Shown: positions 37,451 to 51,300 of the stretch, piece after piece
Layout: every line of letters starts with the position of its first letter
Position numbering within the stretch: the stretch's first letter is position 1
Assembly (NCBI RefSeq): GCF_015706575.1
Contig: NW_024037063.1
Coordinates: 8,494,927 to 8,558,926 of the forward strand
Length of the DNA stretch: 64,000 nucleotides
Reading direction: 5' to 3'
DNA from: Patiria miniata
Taxonomy: Eukaryota > Echinodermata > Asteroidea > Valvatida > Asterinidae
Program-made: the position numbers and the translations under genes
Notes under the pieces: model-generated
What the model was told of the DNA's origin: nothing
Database searches by the model: none
What the model saw: only the letters and a program-made list of their open reading frames with translations

Positions 37451-38306
37451 TAAATGGTATACAATACAAGCCCGTAGGCCTGAGACATGACGACATCACA
37501 ATTTGATCAAGTGCACCTTCTTATGGGAACATGTGCATCTCATCCCCACTTGGTTCGTGATGTCGTGAATATCTCAGGCCTATTCCAAAAAGAATGCGTA
37601 CATACATGCAACTTTTAATGTCTTTGCTGCAGGGCCAAGATGTGCTAAGTCATTGTTCAATACTGGATTTGGATTTTTTTTCACTTATTGTAGACAGTAC
37701 TGATCCCTGACAAGTGCCATCAGGAGTAGAGGGTTCTATCAGAATCATTGATGAATCAAATCCAACCTGTGGAATTTTGGCACTCAGCCCCAAGAGACTG
37801 AGCATAGCTTATGAACACATTACCTCGGGGATCCTCTGCACAAGGATAAAAGACTCATCTGAGCTTTTGTGCAAAATGTACAGAACGATTTGTCTACATG
37901 CGTGATATGCCGCGTCTGCGCATAGAACATGTAGAACAATGTGCGCGCCATGATCGCCGACAGCTGGCGTCCTGACAGAAATGTGACCACTGACTGCAGT
38001 TGTGAGCTGAGTCCTGTGCACGCGCACGCACGATGCGCAAGTGCCATATCACACCTCTAACCAGAAATTTTGGGAAGTCGTTTACATGTAGCTTGACTAA
38101 AGTGTGCATGAGGTATTTTTAGACATCCTTGGGCCCATGTCTAAGCTCTAAAAAATGGATTTGATTCAGTTTGTTGAAACCATTAACCAGGCTGCAGCAG
38201 CTTGATTGCATTTGCAAAAAAATGGGACCAGCTGCATCCACAAACACCAAAATCCGGCCTTGGACAAAGACTAAGATGTTCTCAGAGTGGATTCTCTAAT
38301 TGTAAT

Positions 38307-39389
38307 TTACTTCCCTTTAGTCACCCAAATAAAAGTGTTGCACCTTGCCTCTGGGTTATCCTTGTGCCCTTCAGGTCTGGGACAAACATAGAATTTCTTG
38401 CCAAGATTAGGGCCCGGTTTCTTCACTGTTCTTAAGAGACAGGACTCACTGTGTCCCTTACATGTGGGTGCCTGAGGGGGCCCAGAGAGAAGCTGTTTCC
38501 AGGCAACAGAGGAATTAGTCTTTCCCCGCTTAGATCCATCTGTCTGAGAGGAAGTCTCCAACATTTCTTGGGACCCACCATTAGCGTTTCCCCTCTCAGC
38601 TTTCAAATCCACAGGAGGCATTGATGTTGCTTTGAGCAGCTCTGGCTGTTTAACAACATCAACATCTGTTCTCCCCTTGTTCTCAGAAACATCTTCGGGT
38701 GGTCTCTTCTTTTGGAAGAAATTCATGAGACTGCCTTTCTGTAATTCACTAGGATTTGTTTTCAATTTCTTCTGGGACCTCTGACTGCTCGGGTCACTTC
38801 CAGTTCTTTTCAATCCCGGTTTGGAGAGATCCAACATTGTGCGTGTTTTATTATCTTTCTGTCTGGGCTCATCTGGTTCTGGTTTGCGAGCGAGAGCCAC
38901 TTTGCTCGGCGACAGCTTCTGAAAGAAAGACAGCAATTTCTGCTGCTTTCCTGAGAATTCTGGCATGTTGCTGGAACACAGCTCTGGGAGCTTTTTAGAG
39001 GGGACCGGCTGACAAGTAACTCTGGCTTTGACAGGACAGTGGTCTGAGCCCTCAACCTCGGGCAGGATATCACAAGAGGCGATCATTTTCTCAAACAGAC
39101 CCATGTTGGCAAAGATGTAGTCAATTCTTGTGCCGTAGTTCGTTTGCCGGGCACCAGTCATAGTGGACCAGCAAGTGAAAGCCTTTTGTCTGGTGGGATG
39201 GAAACGCCTGAAGGTGTCCACAAAGATACCAGATGATGAGTTGCTTGACTTGGGTTGCTCTTTATGGCAGCTGCTTTCATCGTCATTTTTCAGCTTCAAG
39301 GATGCCTCAGATTCACTTGCTGGTTTTTCAGGCGTGTCATCGTGAAGGAAAGAAGTGAGCCACTGTCGACTGGGATGTTTTTCAAAATC
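38307..39389 (-). CDS. APEX2: APEX2 exon 6 (catalytic end, PIP boxes, GRF zinc finger, stop)
   Basis: Acceptor TTTTTTTAAAG, phase 0, opening DFEKHPSRQWL. It encodes FTCWS, GTRIDYIF and GSDHCPVKA of the nuclease core. A long low-complexity linker rich in Lys, Ser and Glu follows, with two PIP-like motifs, and then the zinc finger (CKGHSESC, FYVCPRPEG, ARCNTFIW). The stop is TAA at 38307-38309. The family usually has this whole C-terminal half in one large exon. Confidence 0.95.
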   Translation of the reverse strand, partial: DFEKHPSRQWLTSFLHDDTPEKPASESEASLKLKNDDESSCHKEQPKSSNSSSGIFVDTFRRFHPTRQKAFTCWSTMTGARQTNYGTRIDYIFANMGLFEKMIASCDILPEVEGSDHCPVKARVTCQPVPSKKLPELCSSNMPEFSGKQQKLLSFFQKLSPSKVALARKPEPDEPRQKDNKTRTMLDLSKPGLKRTGSDPSSQRSQKKLKTNPSELQKGSLMNFFQKKRPPEDVSENKGRTDVDVVKQPELLKATSMPPVDLKAERGNANGGSQEMLETSSQTDGSKRGKTNSSVAWKQLLSGPPQAPTCKGHSESCLLRTVKKPGPNLGKKFYVCPRPEGHKDNPEARCNTFIWVTKGK

Positions 39390-42300
39390 CTTTAAAAAAA
39401 CCACCAAAAACTAAAACTAAATAAACAAAATAAATAAATTCATTGGACTTTAAACTGCCAATCCTTAGATTTCGAACAAAACTTTTATTAAGAAGATTTT
39501 CTTATTACTAAGACACTTCAAAGATGTACATGTAATAGGCCTATACTTCAATTTCTTTCCATAACATTGAAAAACAAAAAGGTTTGAAAAAAAAATTCCA
39601 TTCCAAACAGAAGTGTAAATTAGGAAAAGAATTCAGAGAAGTGACTATTTCCCCCAATTTTCACCACATACAGCAGGAAATTGATACAGGCCATCCCATT
39701 TTTTGGTTGAACAAAGATTATTGACAGTGAACAATATCTACATTTACTGTAGAATATAGTGGCATAATTAGAGGGATGAATGACAGGAAATTATATCGGA
39801 AAATTAGAAAAGAGAAACATCTTTCTCTTTAATTTCTTCAAATAATTCCATAAAATATGGTGCAATAATTCTTCGAAGGAAATTTACCAAAAATACATTT
39901 TCCAAAAACTGACGCACATTAGAGGAAATTGTAATAATGCTAAAAGCAGTACTTAGAAACACAGACCAAAAAAGCCATTGCACTTCTTCCTCTTTCGTAT
40001 CGAGGAAGTCAGCTGGAATGCAAGAATGTTGCTCTGCAATGAAGCTGGGTTATTTAGTTAGTTAGAAAAGCGGAGAGTGTACCGTGTGGTTTACATGAAC
40101 AACTTTATACTGGTGTTAGTTGCATAATTAATAGAGAATTCTCAGAAATTTCAGCCAATGGTTAATACATTTGGTAACAATTTAACAACTTTGTTCACAG
40201 TTAAAAAATTGCCAAAAACACAACCTGTTTAAATAAAAACTTCCACGGTTCGATTCGGTGAAGACGGGATGTGAATTTACATAAATTGTAAACTGCACAT
40301 AATTACAAATGTATGTTCACCTCACTTATGTATTTTAAAGCCGGCATACAAATTTCTTTTACAGAATTGCAGTGTTTCTGAGATTTTTTCCCACAGCATT
40401 ACAAATTATTTACATCTGAATTTTCTGTGATGTTGTGAAACTAATGACGTTGAAGATTTTATGATGTCATAGAAGAAACCACAATGTTTTATACAGGCAT
40501 GCAACTGGGAATTTAGAAAAAACGAGGAAATTCGACTTTGTACAGTGTTTTTGAATTTGCAATGGCATTCATAAGAAATAAAAAAACAAGGAAATCAGCG
40601 GATCCGAGGAAAAGTCGCATGCCTGTTTATAAAAAGGAACAGAGGGGAAAATTTGCAATGTTGCAAAAGAAATTCACTAATGTAGTTTCCCTTTGTGGCC
40701 TTATCTGGAATTTCAAGGCTACTTTTAGAATTCTATCTTTAAAAGTACACTGTTATTCAAAACGTGTTGCAATATTGTGTATGTTTTTGTTGCTACTTTA
40801 ACTTCCCTTCTGATTTGCCGCTGGTGTCAATGGCCATGGAACTTATTTGTTTCTGTCAGCTTTTACATGTAAAAAAAACGGTTTAGTACTGCAGAAAAAG
40901 AGAGCGTTCTGGAGGGAGTAACAGTGGGGAGGATGGTGGAGGGCTGCCAACTTTTGAAGATCATGAGGGAATTTTTGCACCACATGTTACTCACCGGGCC
41001 CGGGTCACAGTTGTCGATGCGTCTATGCGAGGCATTGATGTCGCCCACCACCACAACGTGCCTGGACAGTTGAAATGTGATATGGAAAGTTGAAATGTGA
41101 TACAATGAACAATAAATCATTCACCATCAGACAGGAATGACTGTGTAATCTTAAACACGTGTGCGTTATACTGTAAGACTGGGAATTTGAAATCATTTGA
41201 CAGTTCATTGCCACAGCTGTCAGCGTTGTCCCAGCAACACGAACACTTAGATAACTTATACATCTGTACAGTACATGTGTGTTTGTATCAGTAGTCCGTG
41301 TGTATTGTTCGTGTTTGTTGTACCATAAGTACTATAAGTACATGTATATAACTAATAAATAATGCATGTGTCTTATAAATATTCATGTTGCCATGGTCTT
41401 ATCTTTTGTATCTTAGTTATGGTGTTCTTGGTATTCTTTAAAAACTCCTGCCTGTCATGTGACCCGCAGCCCGCGCATTTAAAAAAAGACATACGCCAAA
41501 AAGAAAAACGCCGATCGCTATCAAACTGTATGAATATAGCATTTTGCCGACTGCAAACTTGCACAATATCGCCTAGACCACGTCTTGAAACCGGTGATGA
41601 ACTCCAAGAGTCAAACTGGACTTTGATCTGCCATCAGACCGCAAGTTTAAGGTTTTTATTTCTTTTAAATAAACATGCTTTTGATTGTGTTATTTAGATG
41701 GCAGTAATATATTTGGGGCGTTACTTGATATAAGGCGTTTATGTAAATACCCTTAAGACATCGTGTTTCTTAAAGATAAAATGAGAATATAGTTTCTAGA
41801 TTAATTCTCTGTTTAGTATCTAGCTTAAATTGAGCGTTTATTGCCTTTTATTAGAGTCCTTTAATGGCTCTATGATAATTTGGCGATCATTTAATAGTTT
41901 GATCAATTTTGATATAACTATTTTCAATGTTAGGGTGTACACATGTACTTCTTAAATCCGCAATTGTAAATGTTGCAGATGGCAAACTGGCTTAGCTAGA
42001 AGCCGTTATTCCAAAAGACCGTCGCTTGAGGCAGACAGGCCCTGCGACAGGCTGACAGCAGCTACCCAGCGTCACCGCCGTCTAGTTGGTCGACCGTGAC
42101 GCCCGGTTTCTACATCACCCGGCTGCCTACAACAGAGGCTCCGTCGAGGTGGCTGCGCTCCGTCAATCCAGCGGTCCAAATGAGAGAGAGTACTCCACCC
42201 ATGGCATGCCAACGCAACTTGAGCCGTAAACTATACGGTGGGCCCTAAATATTGAATAATTATTGCCGGCTTAGAGTAGGTTTAATACAATAGTATTAAA

Positions 42301-45300
42301 GTTAATTTAATTAGGTGATTTAACTATTTGTTCATGTTTGCTTCATTAGGTTCTTCTTAGCGTAGGTTAAACTTCTATTGAGTTAATTTGGTTAATTTAA
42401 ATAGATTTGGTTGATTATAACTTCTATACTTCAAGCTGTTGACTTTTCTGCATTTAATTCATTGATCCATTTGCTTTACCTAAGGTTAGTTTTATACTCA
42501 TCTCTGGTATTGATCTACACTATTTATTGGGTTACTATCGCCTCATCCTATAAATAATATTCGTAAGGATTTGTATACATAATATTTGTAAAGATTATTC
42601 GTCGCCTATAAATATACAGTTTGTGCATATTAAATAATTTGTAAATATACAGAACGTCTCAGAGGATCATTCTTGGTGTTTGCACGAAGTTGTGGGTGGG
42701 AAAACCAGTCTAGAAAATTCCACTGCAGTAATTTCTTGGGGCAGTTGTGACAACAGCACACCACCTGACAAACTCTTCACAAAACTGGTCCATACATTGT
42801 AAGGCTACATGTACTCTTGTTAAAGGGAATGTACAACATTTACAAGTTTTGCTGCAATATTCAGAAATAAATGGATTTGGAAGATTAGTATGTTATAGCA
42901 AATATTGTTACACTGGCTTGTTTCACGTTTTGGGTTCGTAGATGCTGGAAAAACCAAGAAAACCAATCATATTCTTGTAGTCTGGTTCCCTGACCCTCTT
43001 AAGATGAAACGGAGCAATTTACAGACTTTGGGGAATTGTAACATCAGAGAATCCGTCTAGCAGACTTGTACCTCTTCACAGGTGTGCAATCAATTGCAAA
43101 GAAAATACACATGAACTAAATATGAAAAATTAGGAGCACTTTTTGAAAAAAGCCAGTTTTCTCCAACGCTGGTTGGCTGACCAACATTGGAAAAATACAA
43201 TTTTTCTTGAAAATGTCAGCACACCAGGAGCCACAACTTCAACAGGATGTTGTCATTCCCTAACAATCCAGTAAGGTATTTCGTGATAATTTTAATTATT
43301 TCGTTTTTTGATGTTTGCAAATGTTGTATATTCCCTTTAACAGAAACACTGTATTTTAGCTTTAAGTATTAAAATACATAAAATGAAATGACAAAATTCG
43401 AGGCCACTTAACCCCTACTAGCCTAGAACCTGTGTTCTGTGACAGTACACTGAGGTCAATTTACCTTCCCATCCTCAGACTTTTACTCCATAGAATAGTG
43501 CATCAAAATTCCGAACGGGGTCAACCCAATGTTCCCCAATAACTATGTTCCCTAATGCCGACGTTCCCCGAAATCCTTAGGATTAGGCCTAGGGTTAGGG
43601 AACATCGGTATTGGGTAACATAGGCATGCACCCATTCCAAACTAGTCTAGAGACTTAGTGTTGTCCACAACCTTATGTACCGAGAAAGATTCCCCTTTCC
43701 TTCTCCTACAGGATCTGTCCCCATATAACACACCCACAAGCAATCCTAAAATGTACATGCATGAATTATTCATAACCATGAGAATCCAACGCTCTCATTG
43801 GCTAATAAGCCGTGCAGCCATTTGCAACTCCAGCATGGAATCATTCGTTTCTGACCTCATCAGCCAGACATGAAGGAACTCTCTCCATGTTCTCTGATAA
43901 GCCTGATGCTTGGCCCAAACCTACATGTAACTGAAGTTAAAATTTCTCTGGTGCGTCCTCTTTTGAGATATAAATATTATTGTGTATTCACTTGTTAATA
44001 TGTGTGTAACATACATGTATATCCACTGTTCTGATGGCTCTTATTTATTTGCTAACAACTCCCCTGAAGAAATGTTACAGTAATTGGATGGATTCAGAAT
44101 ATGGTTTCTATTACTTTACATTAGGGTGTTGTCCCAAGGGTGGCGTCCCAATTGTGTCGTGAAGAGAATGTGCCATTGACCTACTGCTCAGTGTTTAAGG
44201 AGGTTCCTTGAAACAAAGTTCTTTAGGGAATTAGGGATTGTTGTTTTGAACAATGCCGAGATAAATACGCTTTTGACCAGCAAAGGCCAAGACTTCTGTT
44301 TGCAAAAATACACATGTATTATCAATTCCAGCAGTTGACATATTGGGACATTTCTTGGAAATCAGCAGCCCTGTCATAATCAGCCAATAAGCTTCAATTC
44401 ACAACATAAACTTGAACTTCCAAAGTCACTTTTGAGAACCCGATGCAAAAAAAAAATGACTGGGCACAAGGGATTCTGAGTTTGAACAGCTGTGAAATAC
44501 TGCATGCCAAAAAAAAAAAAAACCCAATAAAAACCTTATGTGAACATTTCTGTCATTTCTCAATTCACAGAGGATACCACATGGAAATGGCCATAGAAAA
44601 CTGATTGTGAAGAGAATGCCCATTTTGGGGGTTACGCAGGTCATACCTTGTATAAAGAGACGGTGCCGGAGTAAAAACTACATGAGTAACAATATCCAAA
44701 ATGCAAATCCAAACATCCTGTTTCGTGTCACGTTTTTCGACCTAAACGAAAATCCCTATATTGGCCCATGGGAAGCTGTGAGGAAAATTACCCAGGGGGG
44801 GGGGGGGGGGGGGGGGGGAGGGCACAGCATTATTTTCCAGAAAACTACTGCGATCAAAACATCCTGTTTTGGTTGTAAAACATTGCCTGACAAACACTGT
44901 AAGTAGAAAAAAAAAGGAAACCCAAATGTCGGGACCATTATTTAGTGTAGTTCCGCATGTAGCACTTTTAAAATCTAGGATATGGAAGCCCAATTCATAA
45001 GCTTTGTTTTAGTACAAGAATCATTCAAATCACTCATGTACTTTTCAAGTTATGGCATTTTAAACACAACCACCATGTTAAAGTTCTGTCCACGGATCAC
45101 AAAAGGTAAGTGTTGTTTCAGCAAAACGAAAACAAATCACAAAGGGATGTGTGTGAATTGTTTTCGTTTTGCTGAAACAACACTTACCTTTCGTGAACCT
45201 TTTTTGTGATCCGTGGACAGAACTTTAAAATGGTGGTTGTGTTTAAAATGCCATAACTTGAAAAGTACATGAGTGATTTGAATGAGTCTTGTACTAAAAG

Positions 45301-48300
45301 AAAGCTAACGAATTGGGCTTTCATATCCTAGATTTTGAAAGTGCTACATGCATAACTTCACTAAAACAATAGTGCCAACATTTTTTTTTTTTTTTTACTC
45401 ACCCTGTTTTGGAGAACGAAACACATATGAAAACTACCAACTTTTTTTTTGGGGGGGGGGGGAGGGGCCATATAATTTTATTTTTAATTAAATACTAGCA
45501 TTGTGATCTCAATATTCTGTTTGGTGGCTATTTTAGGTCTTAATTTAATGCAAATCTAAAAGCAGATGGAGCATAGTCAAGTATATAAGGTTCAGAATCA
45601 GAAACCTATTTATCTCAAATTTTACATTTTTTAAAAATATTTTTTCCAGTAGATAAGGGCATCCCTTTTTATTTGTTTGGTTCTCATTTCCGACCGACCC
45701 TATTTTGGGCTCCCGGCCCAAGGAAAAACAACTTTTTTGTTACCGCCGACACTGTTTTGAACCCCATTAACCCCCCCCCCCAAATAACAAATTAAAAAAT
45801 ATCATGAATACAAAATTCAGGCAATCAGGCTCTATGTTGTTTGAAAAGCTATTGAAAATGGACACCGGATTTTTCGCGGAGTACGCTGTACATTTGTATA
45901 GCAACCAGTGGAATCCCAGAAGATGAGAGGATGATGCCTCTCATCATATTAGGTGTCTGTAGTGCACCTTTACTGGTACCTATGTCATGGCTGCCACTAC
46001 AGCCAAAACATTACACGTTCCTGAGCTGCTTGCTGCAGATATGGTTTTAATCAGTGATCAACTCATGATAAACATGGGCACCTGATCCCATAATCTGGAA
46101 CCGGTTCCTGACATCAGCAGTCGGGTACTTGGGTAGGCCTATCCGGTTCCGATGCGCACCCGTAGGTAACTCCAAACCACTTATTCCTTTGGCTTAGGGA
46201 CCATCTCAGACATCCCCAATACTAACCTGCCAGCCTTAACCAAGGCTTCTGCCCTCAACTGAAGCAGGTTGTAGAACTGTAACTTGTAGTCCATACGTTC
46301 TTGATTCTCTCGGTCAGCTCGTGGGCAGTACACATTGATCACCACCAGGTCATGTGATATACCGTCCGCATCCCTATGGGTGAAGAAAATGAAAGGACAA
46401 CCAATCCAGTGTTACAACTCTTGCATGTGGTGTGTCCCATCCAAGGGGCTCTCAAAAGTGGACAAAAAAATGACCTCTGTTCACGCATGGAGCCCATTGC
46501 TCAACGCACCTTAAACGTTTTGAGAAAAACCAGAGCATAGTTTCTGTGTCTGATGTCTGTATGATTTTGCTGATGGCAGTTCTACTTTGCATTGCATTTT
46601 ATCCCAGATTCAATTGTGGACCAGCTAGAAGTGTACTAGCATCCAACTCTAAATTTACTGCTGAATTCAGGGTTAGGTTGGGTTTCCCCCGTCACATATT
46701 TTAAAATTGTTTTCTTGCCATTGTTTTTCTTTTAAATAAAATGCTTGTCACAACAATTTCACAGGATGTGTTGTACCCGTCCAGGTTTCATTTGTACTAC
46801 AAATGAAATTCTGTAATTCTCATCTCATCACTGTAACTCTCATCCACACAAGCGCACTGCACCTCTTTTTGCAACACTAAACACGCCCACGCCCACCGAT
46901 ATTAATAAACTTCATACCGGTATATTCATGTTCAACTTTACTAATAACTGTCTTCCTTGTTCCTTCTCATGCTTCTTTACAACAATTCAAGACACTCATG
47001 GGTATTCCACCAGGTCACGAAACCAACATAATTTATGTTTACCTTACACTCGCAGGTCTCACTACATCACTTTGAGATATTATGACCCAAGTCTCGGGAA
47101 TACTTAGGGTGAAGTCATTTGCACTCAATCGTCCGTAGGCTAATTTAAACATTTCTATAACAGAACTATAATTTCCCATAATGTGACATAGCAACTCCGA
47201 TTTACTTCAATTTTTTATTTTTCTGTAATTGTATTACCTTCTTTAAATTACAATTACTTTGTTCTTTCTTTGCACAATACTCTGTACTGTCTGTCCGTTT
47301 GTGTCTGTCTCTATGTGCTGTCCTTCTTTTTGTTTGCCTGACATGCTTGTGTTGACCAGTATGTTTTTTTGCCCTTATCATCTTTCCTTGTAGTTTTCCC
47401 GTATTTTGTAAGGCATTTCTAATGATTTCTTTACACGCTCCCGACTTCTTGAAAATGCCTCCATGCTTACTTATTCCAAATTAAAAATTTTCCGTAAATA
47501 TATTACTTTTTCTTATTGCTAATTGTATTTTATTTAATTTAATATTAATATGATTGTAACTGTCATGATTTGAAAATATGGTAATAAATGTCTACTTGAA
47601 TTGATTTGAATTGAAGTAAAATTTTCCTAAAACTTTACAGCAAGTACATTTAGGTACGTTTCCTGCTGAATACATTTTCTTAGTGGCCTTGCAATGACCA
47701 AAGCATCAGGGTGTACCAGATTAATGCCTACTGACAGGTGAAAGGACAGGCACATTGTGCAGGGGGGATTATATGACTCATCTATGTATGTTTCACAATA
47801 TTACAACACAAAGTTTGTGCATTGATACAATTTGTTTTGAAGAGGGAATGATTGTGCAATTGTCAAGGTGAGTTTCAAAAGATTTGTATTCCCAAGAACA
47901 GATTTCTGGACCCCAACAAATGCCATAACTTTGAATGATCATCGTCAGACTCTGTTCTTTCATACATCTTCTTTTGACAGCCCATGCTTTGACTACACAA
48001 ATGTGGTTTTTTTTGTGTCAAAATGTGATGAATTGATTAATAATATCCTTCACAGTTGTCCTAATTCTTCAGAAGTGAGTGTTAGGTGCCAGGCAGTTCA
48101 TGGTACTAAAGCCTGGCAAACACATTAAGGAATACAAGGGAGTCATTATTTTGTCATACCCATCCATCACTCCACTGAGGAGGAACATGTTTAATGAAAT
48201 GACCAGTTTCTATGAACTTTATCCAAGTCTGTTTCAATTGTTCCTTTTCTATTCTGACAATAGAGGGCTCCCTAACAAATAACATGCAATTTTGGGGCAC

Positions 48301-51300
48301 TTTGATTGATGATTTTGCGTTTTAGATTTTTCCTGCAGAAATTAGGTTTTCATTGGACAAACAAAATATCTTTTCTTGGTTTTTTTTGGCAAAGTAGAGA
48401 GCCAAAAGGTTACATGTTCTTGGGGTTTCCATGAAGTTGGGAAACTTTTGTAAGATCCTGCCATAGTAGATGAAGTATTAATCATAACCACCTGGGCCCT
48501 CTTTTAGGAACCATCCTCAATACTGCAAAATCCTCTGAGAGCTATGTAAAAATTGGATTCAGCCTCAATCCTCCAAAATCATCTGTTACGTCTTGAGTTT
48601 GTTCTGAGGAGGGGCAACCCTTGCCTCAATCCTTCAAAATCCTCCAGCAATCACTGTGATACATTGAGGCAGTGGAGATGATATCCAGAAGCAGTGCGAA
48701 TGATACCCAGGACAATGCTGGCCCCCATTATGCATGGCTGAACATAAACAATGCAGGGCACATCCTATGACCTGAATACAATGCATCCTCCAACATCAAC
48801 TAACCTTTTTTGCCATTCAGACTCAATCCTCCAAAACTGCCTGATTGATTTTGGAGGATGGAGGGTTAGGCCAGGGTTGCATAAATATGTCAGCATATCA
48901 TCTGACGCACAGGAAGGTGCCATCACAAGATTTTTTTTGCCAGTTTCTGGGGGGGGGGGACCCTGGATATTGTCTGACAGACAACTCACAAGGAACAGCC
49001 TACGTATGTATACAAGTAAATATAGAAATATCAATGTTTCTGTAGGCAAACAAGGGTATATTATTCAAGAAAAAAAAAGTCTCCAGCTGGGAAAATACTA
49101 GGACAACTAATTGTACATGTACCCTACAGGAATGTGTCAAGTTCCAAAATGAGCATTCTGAGAGGAATATCAATATTCTTAGTTTTGTTACTGGAGTAAT
49201 CCTCAATGGCATTAGAATGCCAAAGTAAAACAAAACACCCTTCTACTGTCTGGACAGTCACAGACAGTCAAAGAAATTGATCTTTTTCCACTGTCCTGTT
49301 TATACACAGGCAAGTCACCAACAGTCAGATCATATTTCTTGGAAGCACTGTGACTAGTCAAATTCCATCAATAAACAAAGCAGGTATTAACTGGTAGGTA
49401 CAGCTGGCTTATCAATCACCTACTGTCAAGGCAAATCTACCGGTATATTGAGTTACATAAATAGTCACAGCCAGTCAAGCCCGCTTTATGTAGGCAGGGA
49501 GCTCTTAACTGTTAAAAAAGTCACTGTCATTGATTATGACTGCTGGGATGGCTATATATAATTTGCCACCCAGAGAGGGAGCTCAGTTCACTTCAGACTG
49601 AGTAGATGGTGCTTCGTCACCTCTCTACAAATGCACACCAATAGGCCGAAAACCCATCCGCCGAGCTCATAAATAAAAGTTAGACCCTGAAAATATTCTA
49701 TATAAGGGAGTTCTGAGAGCTATAAAATTTGGGGAACTGTATATGGCAATGAACCCCTAGCCCAGACTTGGGGCTTGCAATTCTGAGCATATTCGATGCA
49801 ATTGGGCTCGAAAGTGGTGCAATTTTGCCATGTTGTGAAAGGATTTTTCAAGATTTGGGAAAAAATCAAGACTTTTCCACTTTGGGAAAAAAAGGGGTGG
49901 TCTTCTTTGGGTGAGAATTTCTTGAAAAGTCAATGATCAACCCACCAAAAAATTGAAAATAAAATAAAAGATGACATGTTGATCATCATTTTTCTGTGCA
50001 GATACCTGTGAGAGTTCTGAGTACTTTTAAAAGAATTTTAAGTATGGGCTACAAATGTAGATCAATGGTGACACAGCATGTGTGCACTGGTTGCCCGTGT
50101 ATGGCCAGAAGTATGCAAAACTAATTTCACTCTGCATGTGCACAAACCTATCATGTCTTTGCATGCGGGCCAGGTCCTGTCAGCACATGACTCCCTCTCA
50201 ATGGTCCCTCCAGACTTCCTCTTAGTAACCATTGAGGGGGTAGTTGTGCACAGAGTCTATAGATGTACAATGTGTTTGTCCAACTTTTGATCACTTGCCT
50301 GACTGTGTGCTGTGTCATGACAGCTCGACCTTCGCTGTCCAGCAACTGAAGTTCTTCATCCGTGAAGGATGTCTGGTTGCCATAGCAACCAACATCATCG
50401 GCCCCTTTAGCGAGCCTTCCTGTAAGGCCCTCTTCAGCCCTTACAGGGGTGGCACAGTCCCGACAGTAGGTGGCTACACCTGCGTATCAGACAAATGGAA
50501 GTAACAAGAATTGATTGAAGATCCTATTATTATGAAATGCACATACTGTGGGAAGAGATTACACATCCATCCAAGGGGGATCCTTAGTACAGTCGACTCT
50601 CGTTAAAGGGACACTAGGTCCTGGAACAGCCCAATTGGGCTTCAAAACGCGCTATGAATGAGATGATGTTAATTGGAAATAACATTTAAAAGTAGGATAT
50701 AAACATCAACACAACCATCCTTTCAAAACTGGGCGTTTTTGTGTTTTTCCTGTATTATGCGTGCAAAAACGAATTTCAGGGTCCACTTTTGCTACCCCAT
50801 AAATTTGAGCTGTTTGGTTGCTAGTTGTGATTTGATTCGTAAAGTGTTCGCCCTTTGCAGACGTTGAAGAAACCCCATTTTTTGCATTGGTGATTGGTCA
50901 CCGCTGTTCCTGAGACACACAACGTGTGTATCGTGCACTGATAACGACACGAAAAACGTATTCGTACTCCGTCATGTCCGATGTAAACAAGCGGGTTTTT
51001 TTTGTCTTTTCTTGGGAACGGTAAGACATTAGGTTGGTTTCCTTTCAACCAGATGTTTGAAATAAGCTAAGTAAACAATCCAAAACATCAAATTTTCGGG
51101 GATTTCAGGACCTAGTGCCCCTTTAATACAAACAAATGTTTATTTTCTCAGAACGTTTTTAAGAGGAGTGTTGGTCGCATTCATTGCGCACATAAATGCA
51201 CAGTCAGGACCAATGCTTTATGTTCACTATAACTAGAGGTTGTATTAACAGAGTTCGTATTAACAAGAGTTTGATAAAGTCTCGCACCGCCACCTCCTGA

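Larger units (their letters stand above)
27269..38306. other. Intergenic region between the unidentified exon and APEX2
   Basis: About 11 kb with no supported complete gene. It contains the SINE-like copy at 27508-27790, dispersed repeat B at 29515-29700, a decayed coding patch at about 31910-32340, a foldback-element copy at 33566-33840, tandem repeats at 35902-35957 and 36540-36577, and a repeat with a hairpin end at 37080-37450. Confidence 0.55.

Noticed and set aside
50295..50479. APEX2 exon 3 ending at the conventional GT donor
   Set aside because: Gives a four-base longer exon that shifts exon 4 out of frame; the GC donor restores the conserved NVYCP reading.
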